In this document: one piece after another, positions 1 to 7,999 of the stretch | Layout of the letters: each line of letters starts with the position of its first letter | How positions within the stretch are numbered: the stretch's first letter is position 1 | Assembly: GCF_027924965.1 (NCBI RefSeq) | Contig: NZ_AP027056.1 | Coordinates: forward strand, 1,798,001 to 1,862,000 | Direction of reading: 5' to 3' | DNA length: 64,000 nucleotides | DNA from: Limnohabitans sp. TEGF004 | Lineage (GTDB): Bacteria; Pseudomonadota; Gammaproteobacteria; Burkholderiales; Burkholderiaceae_C | Made by a program: the position numbers and the translations under genes | Notes under the pieces: generated by a model | Seen by the model: the letters and a program-made list of their open reading frames with translations, nothing else | Database searches by the model: none | What the model was told of the DNA's origin: nothing

Positions 1-839
1 GACGTGACAACACCATCAAGGGCAATTCGCTCACCTGGACGCACACGCACAGTCGCCCCTACTTCAATGGTTTTGACGGGGCATTGCAGCCATTGACCGT
101 CAGCTTGGAGAACTTCGGCTTGCTCTGGTGCAAGTGCCAAAAGGCTTTTGATGGCATTACGAGCACGGTCAACTGCGCGGGCCTCAATGGCTTCTGCAAT
201 CGCATACAGCGCCATCACCATGGCGGCTTCAGGCCATTGCCCAATTAAGAAGGCACCTGTGACAGCCACCGTCATTAGGGCGTTCATGTTCAAGCGTCCC
301 TGCATCAGAGCCGATACACCTTTGCCGTAAACAGAAAACCCAGCCAAGGCGATTGCACAAGCGGCAAGCGCCATGCCTAGTATCTTTGTTGGCAAGTAAT
401 CAGGGAGGGCAAATGCCAGGCCCTCAGCGGCCAAAGACAGTGCCAATGCACAAATCAATTTTCCCCATGACGCCCAAAAGCTGTGAGATACAACGTTGCC
501 ATCATTTGCGTTGTCACTATTTAAAGGCTCTGGCTTAAAGCCTACCTTGCGAATGGCGTTAACCGCTTCTATAACGACCTGTTCATCAGCCGCAATCGTC
601 AACTCTCGAGCGGTCAGATTGAAACCCAGACTTTGAATACCTTCAACATTTGTCAGCGCATGGCGAATTTCTGATTCCTCTGAGGCGCAGTCCATGTTGG
701 CAATACGAAACCTCTGTCCATCAAGATTTGAAATAACGTTACTGGTCTGTTCAAAAGTGACAGGCGTGGTGTCGCAAGCAGTCCCGCATCCGCAGGAAGT
801 TTGAGTTTTAGATGGCTGAACTTGCTCAGTGGCTGACAT
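1..839 (-). CDS. Heavy-metal (Cd/Pb/Zn) translocating P-type ATPase, N-terminal part
   Basis: The reading frame is open from the ATG at 839 to the left window edge, so only about 279 N-terminal residues are present. An early Cys-rich stretch (SCGCGTAC) is followed by an HMA metal-binding domain with MDCASEESEIR, then hydrophobic segments and the actuator-domain motif PGERIALDGVV at the edge. This order is that of P1B ATPases that export Cd, Pb or Zn across the inner membrane (CadA/PbrA/ZntA). The phosphorylation (DKTG) and ATP-binding parts lie outside. It is divergent from a CadR/PbrR-like regulator, with a MerR-type promoter between them, which supports induction by Cd or Pb. Which metal dominates cannot be read from this fragment. 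Confidence 0.9.
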   Translation of the reverse strand, partial: MSATEQVQPSKTQTSCGCGTACDTTPVTFEQTSNVISNLDGQRFRIANMDCASEESEIRHALTNVEGIQSLGFNLTARELTIAADEQVVIEAVNAIRKVGFKPEPLNSDNANDGNVVSHSFWASWGKLICALALSLAAEGLAFALPDYLPTKILGMALAACAIALAGFSVYGKGVSALMQGRLNMNALMTVAVTGAFLIGQWPEAAMVMALYAIAEAIEARAVDRARNAIKSLLALAPEQAEVLQADGQWLQCPVKTIEVGATVRVRPGERIALDGVVT

Positions 840-862
840 GACGATTACTCCTAGTTGCCTAT

Positions 863-893
863 ATTAAAAACCCTATAGCCGCTACAGAGTCAA
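863..893 (-). promoter_or_regulatory. MerR-type promoter/operator of the metal ATPase
   Basis: On the minus strand a -35 box TTGACT (888-893) and a -10 box TTTAAT (863-868) are 19 bp apart, the long spacer typical of MerR-activated promoters. The spacer holds the dyad CTGTAG-CGG-CTATAG (873-887), which resembles known PbrR/CadR operators. The regulator is expected to bind here and underwind the promoter when metal is bound. Confidence 0.75.
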
Positions 894-935
894 CCACTTA
901 AAATACAAGTCTTCAAATTAGTTGAGAAAACCACG

Positions 936-1385
936 ATGAAGATCGGTGAATTAGCCAAAACCACTCATACACAGGTGGAAACGATTCGATATTACGAGCG
1001 CGAAGGGTTGTTGCCTGAGACGGTTCGCACGGAGGGCAACTACCGAATTTATAGCCCTGATCACGCCACACGGGTGTCGTTCATTCGCCACTGTCGAAGC
1101 CTAGATATGACGCTGAACGAAATTCGCACCTTATTGACGTTCAAGGATGCACCACAAGGAGACTGCGCGGGCGTCAATGAATTGGTAGACGCACACATAG
1201 CGCACGTTGCGTCAAGGATTAAAGAACTAAAAGCATTAGAGCGTCAACTAAAAGAGCTGAGACAAACTTGCACAGAATCCAAAGAGACAAATCAATGCGG
1301 CATTCTTGCTGAGCTGTCTGTGCCTCCACGCAAATCTGCTGCTCTCAAAAGCATTGCCGGACATATTTCTGGAACACACGCATAA
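936..1385 (+). CDS. MerR-family Cd/Pb-responsive regulator (CadR/PbrR type)
   Basis: A protein of 149 aa. The N-terminal winged HTH of the MerR family is clear (MKIGELAK, then ETIRYYEREGLLP at about 15-27), followed by the long dimerisation helix. Cysteines at 77 (GDCAGV), 112 (LRQTC) and 121 (QCGIL) match the three-cysteine metal site of CadR/PbrR proteins rather than MerR (Hg) or CueR (Cu). It is transcribed away from the metal ATPase and should control the 19-bp-spacer promoter between the two genes. The family assignment is firm; Cd versus Pb preference is inferred. Confidence 0.92.
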   Translation: MKIGELAKTTHTQVETIRYYEREGLLPETVRTEGNYRIYSPDHATRVSFIRHCRSLDMTLNEIRTLLTFKDAPQGDCAGVNELVDAHIAHVASRIKELKALERQLKELRQTCTESKETNQCGILAELSVPPRKSAALKSIAGHISGTHA

Positions 1386-1413
1386 AACTTGAGAACGACC
1401 CGTTAGTAATTTT

Positions 1414-1477
1414 GGTCAACAGCACTGGACTGGCTGGTCACATTACCGGACTCAGTGGTCAACTTAACTGGAATAAG
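1414..1477. repeat. Three imperfect 21-22 bp direct repeats, possible insertion-sequence end
   Basis: GGTCAAC-type units begin at 1414, 1436 and 1457, each continuing with a variant of NNNACTGGACT. Spaced subterminal repeats of this sort are found at the ends of IS21-family elements. No transposase gene is attached, so this would be a remnant. The match is from memory of the pattern and not confirmed. Confidence 0.4.
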
Positions 1478-1581
1478 TAGCTGCTCATCCCCAAAAAGCT
1501 TATCAGACCAGCTTGCGAAAATAGCTCTAAATTAGCCAAGGCCTGAAATGACAAGGATTAGAGAGCGATGCGGCAAAGAAA

Positions 1582-1611
1582 AAGCCCAATCAGGCATGCC
1601 TGACTGGGCTT
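1582..1611 (-). terminator. Rho-independent terminator after hipA
   Basis: Arms of 14 bases (AAGCCCAATCAGGC and GCCTGACTGGGCTT) form a stem with one mismatch. On the minus strand the stem runs into TTTTTCTTT. It lies 20 bp beyond the hipA stop codon. Confidence 0.8.
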
Positions 1612-1630
1612 AGAAAAAAGATGAGTTGAT

Positions 1631-2890
1631 TTAAGCTGCGGTCATCGAAAGAGCAGCTTTGCTGTTTGCATCAATAACAGCACCTATTCGCTCAACAAGC
1701 GCCTTCTCCGATTCGTTAATTTGATGTTGACTGATAGCAGTGGCTACAGTTTTATCCCAAGACTTTCCGATATCTTCGGCCATTTTTCTAAACTGCCGCA
1801 TCGTCGGTTTGAAACCGAATCCACAGTCCTCACAAAAAGCCTCCCACGAGTGAGAGCCAACAGCATCGTAGGTACTCTCATCCCCGATGAACAGAGCCAA
1901 ATCGTTGTCACCATAGGCTTGCACGCACAGAAGGTCATAAAAAGGAGCCAGTTCATAGCCTTGGCTATTGACCATCAATGAAATGTTTTTGGCGTGCGCA
2001 TCACTGTTGCCAATCAAGTAATTAAACATGACCCATCTCTGGACTGACAACAAGTCCTTACCTGAAAGCATCAAGCCGCGAAACGCATGCACGATTTTTT
2101 TGAGACTAACCAAGCCACCTTGTCTCTCGTATTTCCAATCAGCGCCCACACCTAAAAGCTGGCATGCATCAATTTGATGCAAGCAAACGATCGCTCCTTT
2201 GACAACAGCGCGGTCATATCGCTCCACAACATAAAGTGTCTCAGGCACCTGTATCAAATCAACGCACGGCACCGAAAGTCTCATTTCATGAGCCAACTTC
2301 ATGCAGAGGTACTCGTTGATTGCACTAGGTTGATACTTCTCTAACCTCGAGTCTGGTTTTGCAATGTGTGTTGTGGGCGAGCCCCCAACACTGTCGTAAA
2401 GGCGATCTCGCTTGCCGTCGTACCGCAACCCGACTTTGTCTTGCGCACCTGCAAGTGACATGCGAGTTTGTTCATTGGAAGTCAACAGCGGCTTCTTTTG
2501 GGCACGCGCTTTAACTCGTTGACTTAATTCTTCTTTGGACAGCTCACTGTATTTTTGCTGAGTGTCTGGCTCCTTACCCTCTGGCAGGACAGACAACACT
2601 CCTGGTAGATCAGCACCCATTTCTCCAATAATTTCAAAGGTATTGGCATCGCGAAGCTGGATTTGATTCAGGATTTCATCAAGCGGCGTTCCCTCTGGCA
2701 ATAAATTGGCAAAGAACGTTTTTATGGCATCCCCTCTGTGGGGCTCCAATCGCAATTCAAATTGAGGCGCCAATGGAAATGCGGCCTCATCCTTAATCCA
2801 TTGTTCGTCGTATTGGAAAAAATACTGTGCGGCTTCATGGCCAAACCACCCCATTGGCTGAGCATTCGCCCATACACGCAAGCGAATCAT
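1631..2890 (-). CDS. hipA: HipA-family serine/threonine kinase toxin
   Basis: A protein of 419 aa, close to E. coli HipA (440 aa). The N-terminal HipA domain is followed by SLAGAQDK (145-152), HIAKP (175-179), the catalytic GNSDAHAKN (294-302) and the metal-binding FYDLL (317-321), so the kinase core looks complete. E. coli HipA phosphorylates glutamyl-tRNA synthetase and stops growth; the target here is unknown. It overlaps hipB by an ATGA junction and ends before a good terminator. Because the gene sits beside a recombinase module it may help stabilise a mobile island; that is inference. Confidence 0.92.
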   Translation of the reverse strand: MIRLRVWANAQPMGWFGHEAAQYFFQYDEQWIKDEAAFPLAPQFELRLEPHRGDAIKTFFANLLPEGTPLDEILNQIQLRDANTFEIIGEMGADLPGVLSVLPEGKEPDTQQKYSELSKEELSQRVKARAQKKPLLTSNEQTRMSLAGAQDKVGLRYDGKRDRLYDSVGGSPTTHIAKPDSRLEKYQPSAINEYLCMKLAHEMRLSVPCVDLIQVPETLYVVERYDRAVVKGAIVCLHQIDACQLLGVGADWKYERQGGLVSLKKIVHAFRGLMLSGKDLLSVQRWVMFNYLIGNSDAHAKNISLMVNSQGYELAPFYDLLCVQAYGDNDLALFIGDESTYDAVGSHSWEAFCEDCGFGFKPTMRQFRKMAEDIGKSWDKTVATAISQHQINESEKALVERIGAVIDANSKAALSMTAA

Positions 2891-3324
2891 GATTTACCCC
2901 CATTGCCCAACGAAGCAATGCCTGAGCCTAGCGCTTGTCGAAGGCCTCTGGGGGTTACGACTTGATCATCAGACACACCAAAATCAGATCGCTTACTCGG
3001 ATGCGTCATATGCAGGCCTAACCCCGCGCGAGTTTTGGGATTCGTTTCAATATGTAAACCCAACTTCTGAGCTTTCTGCAATCGCTCCTTATCTAGCTCT
3101 TCGACTTGAGGTAACCCAGCGACATTCAGACTGAGCCCCAGTCCGCTGATAAGCTTTACGAGTTTTCCAAGACTGCAGTTTTCTGGATTCGCTTCAACAT
3201 CACGAATGAAAGATGCGCTCACGCCACAAACTGACGCGGCCTCCTCCCGAGAAAGCTTTTGACGCTTACGCTCAGACTCCAAAGCCTTGGCTAACTTATT
3301 GAGTTGGGATTCTTCTATTCTCAT
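2887..3324 (-). CDS. hipB: HipB-type XRE antitoxin and operon repressor
   Basis: A protein of 145 aa. The Cro/C1-type HTH occupies the first 65 residues (LSREEAASVCGVSASFIRD is the helix-turn-helix). It is longer than E. coli HipB (88 aa); the extra C-terminal 60-70 residues are polar and probably contain the HipA-contacting tail. It precedes hipA with a 4-base overlap. A 16-bp perfect palindrome lies four bases upstream of the ATG and covers the ribosome binding site, so autorepression is very likely. Confidence 0.88.
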   Translation of the reverse strand: MRIEESQLNKLAKALESERKRQKLSREEAASVCGVSASFIRDVEANPENCSLGKLVKLISGLGLSLNVAGLPQVEELDKERLQKAQKLGLHIETNPKTRAGLGLHMTHPSKRSDFGVSDDQVVTPRGLRQALGSGIASLGNGGKS

Positions 3325-3328
3325 TTTT

Positions 3329-3344
3329 TGACCTCATGAGGTCA
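3329..3344. promoter_or_regulatory. hipBA operator 1, perfect palindrome
   Basis: TGACCTCATGAGGTCA is a perfect 16-bp palindrome. Read on the minus strand its GAGG is also the likely ribosome binding site of hipB, so a bound HipB dimer would block the translation start region as well as transcription. Confidence 0.75.
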
Positions 3345-3379
3345 TATCATGTCATAAAAACTCTGTTTACGCAATAATT

Positions 3380-3395
3380 TATCCCCATGAGGTCA
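3380..3395. promoter_or_regulatory. hipBA operator 2, imperfect copy
   Basis: TATCCCCATGAGGTCA differs from operator 1 at three positions and is centred 51 bp away, about five helical turns. This allows cooperative binding or looping by two HipB dimers, as known for E. coli hipBA, which has several operators. Confidence 0.6.
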
Positions 3396-3420
3396 AATTT
3401 CACCAAATCATCTGAATTAC

Positions 3421-4401
3421 TTAGTTTTTTGCTCCCAAGGGGTCAAAATTAACTGAGGCGACTCCCAAGGAATACATGCCTAAGCGACGGTTTCGAACAA
3501 CAAGGGACTGATACGCATACATAGGCCCTTCGTACAAAGGATCGCCCTTGTTCGCTGTCTTCACCTTGAACACATCAATGAGCTTGTCACTAGACAGATG
3601 CGCCTTGCGCATGATCGTCTCAGCTGACTGCGGCTGCCCTTGGTACCGCCAGAGCACTTCAAAGATTGCCGCCTGTGCCGCAGTCAACCGAACAGGCTGA
3701 CTCGACCAATCTGGCATATGAACCCATTCAAAGGTTTCAGAAAACGGTCCATGCACCGCAGCTAATTTGGGCTGCACCACAAGATTGAGTTCATCACTCC
3801 CCTCACCCACGAGCCGCAACCCATTCCCGTGAATCGCAAAGCGATCTTCAAGATGCCACCAGATCGCGGTGCCTGAGAGTGGGTCCGATGAGGTTCGACC
3901 CAGAGGCCTTGGCGTGATCACCCAACTGTCTGGGCGAGGTGTTTTACCGTGAAACAGATGCAACGCGTTCGCCACAACGAGCTCAATCCGTTGAGCCAAC
4001 AAAACTGCTCGTTTCTTGTTGACCCCAATCTGCCACACCCCTTCATGAAGTTTTTGCACAGAAATATGCGCTGGGATGTTCAATGCCGCACGAAGTTTTC
4101 TGATCAGCCATTCGATATCGACAGCCCAGTTACGTTGCTCAGATAAATCCACCTTGTAAGGACCACAGTCTGGGCATTGAACATGCATCTCACCATCGCA
4201 TCGAAACACAGGACCTCGGTACAAGCCACAAAAGGAACAACTTGCGTAACGTGAATCCAATGGCCCTGGCACCACTGCCTTGAGCTCGCTCAGTACCTTC
4301 AGTCCAGCGACTTGCGTTTTAGGAATAGAACGCTCGTAGGAGTACCCACCACGGGTCAGGAGCAACGAAGCCAAAGCCATCGCTTTTTTATTCGTAGGCA
4401 T
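3421..4401 (-). CDS. Protein of unknown function with zinc-ribbon-like cluster and C-terminal winged helix
   Basis: A protein of 326 aa that I do not recognise. Cysteines 55, 58, 68, 76 and 79 (SCSFCG, RCDG, QCPDCG) form a CxxC-x9-C-x7-CxxC cluster, a probable zinc site. Residues 239-280 (LTAAQAAIFEVLWRYQG onward) look like a winged-helix DNA-binding segment, with a short wing near SLVVRNRRLGMYSL. No signal peptide or membrane segment is seen. Its start lies 10 bases after the stop of the 413-aa gene, so the two are co-transcribed, and hipB starts about 100 bases beyond with its own operators. A nucleic-acid-binding role is suggested by the domains only. Confidence 0.8.
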   Translation of the reverse strand: MPTNKKAMALASLLLTRGGYSYERSIPKTQVAGLKVLSELKAVVPGPLDSRYASCSFCGLYRGPVFRCDGEMHVQCPDCGPYKVDLSEQRNWAVDIEWLIRKLRAALNIPAHISVQKLHEGVWQIGVNKKRAVLLAQRIELVVANALHLFHGKTPRPDSWVITPRPLGRTSSDPLSGTAIWWHLEDRFAIHGNGLRLVGEGSDELNLVVQPKLAAVHGPFSETFEWVHMPDWSSQPVRLTAAQAAIFEVLWRYQGQPQSAETIMRKAHLSSDKLIDVFKVKTANKGDPLYEGPMYAYQSLVVRNRRLGMYSLGVASVNFDPLGAKN

Positions 4402-4411
4402 ATGAACTCCT

Positions 4412-5653
4412 TCACTCGAAAAGGCTCATTGGCTGACTACTCCCCGTTTTCCCGGCTTCATGGAAGTTCAGCGCCTGCTTTGGCTCAAGAATTTCGAGAT
4501 GGACAAGGTAACCCTCGAGCTGGGTACGCAACTTCTCATCGAACTTGTGCAAGTTCAAACGCCCCTTGCTCGTCACTTCTACGCTGACTAGTGGACAGCG
4601 TGACTTTCCCTGTGCAGGAGCCATGAACAGATTCAGTGTGGCAGCGTGAATCTCCCAGCCACGGCTGAGTGGGTTTTCATTCTGAAAATACGCCCCAATC
4701 AAATCCGTCACGCATTGGCGATCGGTGGAGCCACTAGCCGAGCATTCAATTTTCAACCGCTCACAAGGGCTCAACAAATGCAGGCTCTTAACTTGCAACC
4801 CCACAAAACCATCCTCGAATGCCTGTGGAATTTGCAACCCTAAGCGAAGTTTTGAGAGATCCAACACTGGGCGTTGAATGCGCTGGGCTTCCGCACTGAC
4901 ACCCAACATATGCGCCGCAAAAGCCTCACACAGCATGGCGTGATATTTCGCTCCGCCCCTAATGATGGTTCTTACAACGCCTGTAATCTGTGAGTACTCC
5001 AACACCATGTGAATGTTTGGACTACCCACTCGGCGCTGCAACTGAGCGCCCTCGAACTCCAGACGCGCAGTAGCGAGATCTTTGGCGTGAATCGTGATCA
5101 AGTGGGTACCTTGCGAACGATCCAGCACATTGACCACACACACCTCGCCACAACCTAACTCGCGTTGGTAGAAGACTTTGATCGCGTCGCAAAACTCAGT
5201 GATCGAACGCTCGTCACGATTGACCTCACGTCGTAGCCCCAGATCATGCTGTTGGGCCTGCTGGCTGTGCTGGTCCAAATATTCAATCTCAGCTGCAGCC
5301 TCAAACAATGCGGGGTGGTTGACGTAGAGCCAGAACGAGCGATGCAAATCGTTTTTGCAACCAATCAGTCCGACTAACTCACTGGGCTTGTCATGGGTTG
5401 CTTGAAACATGGCCTGCTTTCCCAGTGGGTGTGCAAGTGTTGAACTTGCATGCAAGCCCGCAATGATGCGGTCACGCTTAACCGTATCTAGATAGCTCTG
5501 GATGAGCTTGACCAGTGTGCGTGACGTGTAAATGTTGTCTTGCCAGCTCCACCCCTCTGGCAACGGTAGCGCGTGCCGCTCCAAGAACGTTTTGAGCGTC
5601 TCGTCAATGGGAAGATTTATCAGAATGTCTGCGTAATTCTGTAGTTTGCTCAC
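4412..5653 (-). CDS. Protein of unknown function, partner of the zinc-cluster protein
   Basis: A soluble-looking protein of 413 aa with no family I can name. There are no transmembrane helices, no signal peptide, no Walker motifs and no evident nuclease motif. A segment around GLIGCKNDLHRSFWLYVNH may be the start of a second domain. It has an acceptable ribosome site (AAGGAGA upstream of the ATG) and is the first gene of the two-gene unit. The 260 bp upstream, between it and the divergent recombinase operon, contain GGATAAAT twice but no clear operator. It could belong to a defence or element-maintenance function, but nothing in the sequence proves this. Confidence 0.75.
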   Translation of the reverse strand: MSKLQNYADILINLPIDETLKTFLERHALPLPEGWSWQDNIYTSRTLVKLIQSYLDTVKRDRIIAGLHASSTLAHPLGKQAMFQATHDKPSELVGLIGCKNDLHRSFWLYVNHPALFEAAAEIEYLDQHSQQAQQHDLGLRREVNRDERSITEFCDAIKVFYQRELGCGEVCVVNVLDRSQGTHLITIHAKDLATARLEFEGAQLQRRVGSPNIHMVLEYSQITGVVRTIIRGGAKYHAMLCEAFAAHMLGVSAEAQRIQRPVLDLSKLRLGLQIPQAFEDGFVGLQVKSLHLLSPCERLKIECSASGSTDRQCVTDLIGAYFQNENPLSRGWEIHAATLNLFMAPAQGKSRCPLVSVEVTSKGRLNLHKFDEKLRTQLEGYLVHLEILEPKQALNFHEAGKTGSSQPMSLFE

Positions 5654-5913
5654 AGTTGTCTCCTTTTATCGTTTTTATTTCGGGAATGAGGCGTCCCAAC
5701 TCAGGACCTTGAGGACTTGAGCTTTGATGGATAAATGTCGGATTTGCTGGATAAATATACAGCATTTGGAAAATCTGTCAAAACCATCAACAGAGACCTG
5801 ATTCCATCAGGCAGGCCTACCCAAAAGCTAACAACCATGCGACCTTAGAAAGAGTTGTCCCCCTTTGGGCCGCTAAAACACGTTACTTTTTAGGGGGGTC
5901 GTTCTTACGATTC

Positions 5914-6183
5914 GTGGACAGTTTTTGCAATAAGTGCCTATCCATGACCCACCACCAAAACCTATCAACAAAAGTCCCTGACAAACGGCCCGAGAAGAGT
6001 GGATACCTCTCCCTGCAACAGATCAGCAATCTGATGGCTCATGGTGCAGTTATTCAACACGCGTTACTGACTAAAGCAAATAACAGTCGGCTTTACGCCA
6101 CTGACAGAGATGAGTTTGTGGACTTCTATGCCTGGCAGAGCGTCAATACGAACCCGTCTACAGAACAAGGAGTTCGCCAATGA
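5914..6183 (+). CDS. Small protein, first gene of the recombinase operon
   Basis: Up to 89 aa from a GTG; an in-frame ATG at 5944 would give 79 aa, and neither has a strong ribosome site. The centre (YLSLQQISNLMAHGAVIQHA) reads like a short DNA-binding or adaptor fold. The stop overlaps the next gene as ATGA, so translation is coupled to the DUF2924 gene. Function is unknown; position alone suggests a role in recombinase control or excision. Confidence 0.6.
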   Translation: MDSFCNKCLSMTHHQNLSTKVPDKRPEKSGYLSLQQISNLMAHGAVIQHALLTKANNSRLYATDRDEFVDFYAWQSVNTNPSTEQGVRQ

Positions 6184-6662
6184 AGCCACGATCCATCACC
6201 CCGCGCGAGCAGCGCAACATCGACCAACTCAACGCCATTCAAAGCGAGGTCACAGCCTTGCATGAGATGAAGATGCCTGAGCTTTGGAAACTGTGGGATC
6301 ACCATTTCCCGCGCAGGCCAATTCACCCCAACCGCAAGTTCATGACCTCACGTCTGGCATACCGGTTGCAGGAGTTGACCTTCGGTAGCTTGCCTCAGTC
6401 AACCCGTGACATGTTGGCCAACTACGGTCAACAGTTCTCATCGATTAAGAGCAAAACCCCAGCCAAAGCCGTGGCCATGCCCGGTGCCACGCTGGTGCGA
6501 GAGTTTGATGGCCAAGAGTACCGGGTGCAGGTACTGGCCGATGGCCGCTATGAGTACAACGGTCAGATTTATCGCAGTCTGTCTGCCATTGCCAAAACCA
6601 TCACTGGAACCCAATGGTCCGGCCCGGCCTTTTTTGGCCTCAAGTCCAAGGTGGCTGCATGA
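6180..6662 (+). CDS. DUF2924 domain protein
   Basis: A protein of 160 aa. The C-terminal half has the hallmark of DUF2924: REFDGQEYRVQVLADGRYEY followed by YRSLSAIAKTITGTQWSGPAFF. Members of this family are regularly encoded just before a large serine recombinase, as here, and are thought to act with it, but the molecular role is not established. It overlaps both neighbours by ATGA. Confidence 0.85.
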   Translation: MKPRSITPREQRNIDQLNAIQSEVTALHEMKMPELWKLWDHHFPRRPIHPNRKFMTSRLAYRLQELTFGSLPQSTRDMLANYGQQFSSIKSKTPAKAVAMPGATLVREFDGQEYRVQVLADGRYEYNGQIYRSLSAIAKTITGTQWSGPAFFGLKSKVAA

Positions 6663-7999
6663 CCATGGTGGCACCTAAACGATGTGCGGTGTACTGCCGC
6701 GTCTCCTCCGATGAACGGCTGGACCAGTCTTTCAACTCCATTGATGCACAGCGCGAGTCAGGTCTGTCCTTTGTCATGAGCCAACGCGCTGAAGGCTGGG
6801 TTGCGGTTCAAGACACCTACGAAGATCCCGGTTACTCCGGTGGCAACATGGAGCGCCCCGGCTTGAAACGCCTGCTCGCCGACATCAAGGCTGGCAAAGT
6901 GGACATGATCGTGGTCTACAAAATTGACCGCCTGTCACGCTCGCTGGCTGACTTTGCCAAGATGGTGGAGGTCTTTGACAAGCACAAGGTCAGCTTTAGC
7001 TCGGTCACCCAGCAGATCAACTCAGCCACCTCCACCGGTCGGCTGATGCTCAACATGCTGCTGTCATTTGCTCAGTTCGAACGTGAAGTGACCGGCGAGC
7101 GCATCCGCGACAAGATCGCCGCATCCAAGCGCAAAGGCATCTGGATGGGCGGTCCGGTGCCTCTAGGCTACCGAGTTGAAAACCGCTTGCTGCTAGTTGA
7201 TCCGCAAGAAGCTGCGACGGTGAGGTGGATCTTTGACACGTACAGACGCACCCACTCCACAACACTGATGGTCCAAGACATGAAGGACCAGAAAATCCTG
7301 ACAAAGACGGGACGCCATTTTTGCAAGCAGGCGCTCTACAAGGTCCTGCACAACCGGGTGTATCTGGGCCAACTGCAGCACAAGGGTCAATTCTTTGCAG
7401 GTGCACATGAACCTTTGATCGATCAAGCTGCTTGGGAGCATGTTCAAAAACTGATGACAAAAGACAGCGAAGAAAACACCAGGTCGGCTTGGGCTCAAAA
7501 AGCGCAAAAGGAATTCTTGCTTCGAGGCCTAATCTATAGCCCAGAGGGAGATTTGTATCTACCTGTGGCTACGCAGAAGAAATCGGGAAAGGTTTACCGT
7601 TACTACGTGCACAATAAAAAGGTGAATTCTGGTGCATGTCACAGCGACATTCCAAACCAACCCGCCGATTTGGTGGAGAACGCAGTGACTGAACAGGTTC
7701 TTGATTTTTTGCGATCGGGAACGATGCTCAACAATTATTGGCATCAGATACAAGCACTCAATCCCGGTATTCCAGAACCTCAAGCTGTGGTGCTTATCTT
7801 GCAGCGAACTGCAAATATCTGGGACACCTTCTTTGATCAGATCAAACGAAACATCATTCGCAGCCTAGTTGAGCGGGTTACCTTGGAAGACGATTCGATT
7901 TCGATCAACTGGCGCACCGAAGGATGGTTGCCATTGCTCGAGACGATGAAACCCAAAACGGTGGGTGCTGAGCGACTGGAAATGGAGATGTTGGCATGA
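6659..7999 (+). CDS. Large serine recombinase
   Basis: A protein of 446 aa from the ATG at 6659, which overlaps the previous stop; a second ATG follows at 6665. The resolvase domain shows the nucleophile serine in YCRVSSDE, the catalytic arginine region DRLSRSL and the E-helix LLSFAQFERE. A recombinase domain follows (GPVPLGYRVENRLLLVD, then the region ending KVLHNRVYLGQL). The zinc-ribbon region (GLIYSPEGDLYLP...YRYYV) lacks the usual CxxC pair, as I recall for the DUF2924-linked subfamily. It should carry out integration, excision or inversion through a Ser-DNA intermediate. Confidence 0.93.
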   Translation: MTMVAPKRCAVYCRVSSDERLDQSFNSIDAQRESGLSFVMSQRAEGWVAVQDTYEDPGYSGGNMERPGLKRLLADIKAGKVDMIVVYKIDRLSRSLADFAKMVEVFDKHKVSFSSVTQQINSATSTGRLMLNMLLSFAQFEREVTGERIRDKIAASKRKGIWMGGPVPLGYRVENRLLLVDPQEAATVRWIFDTYRRTHSTTLMVQDMKDQKILTKTGRHFCKQALYKVLHNRVYLGQLQHKGQFFAGAHEPLIDQAAWEHVQKLMTKDSEENTRSAWAQKAQKEFLLRGLIYSPEGDLYLPVATQKKSGKVYRYYVHNKKVNSGACHSDIPNQPADLVENAVTEQVLDFLRSGTMLNNYWHQIQALNPGIPEPQAVVLILQRTANIWDTFFDQIKRNIIRSLVERVTLEDDSISINWRTEGWLPLLETMKPKTVGAERLEMEMLA

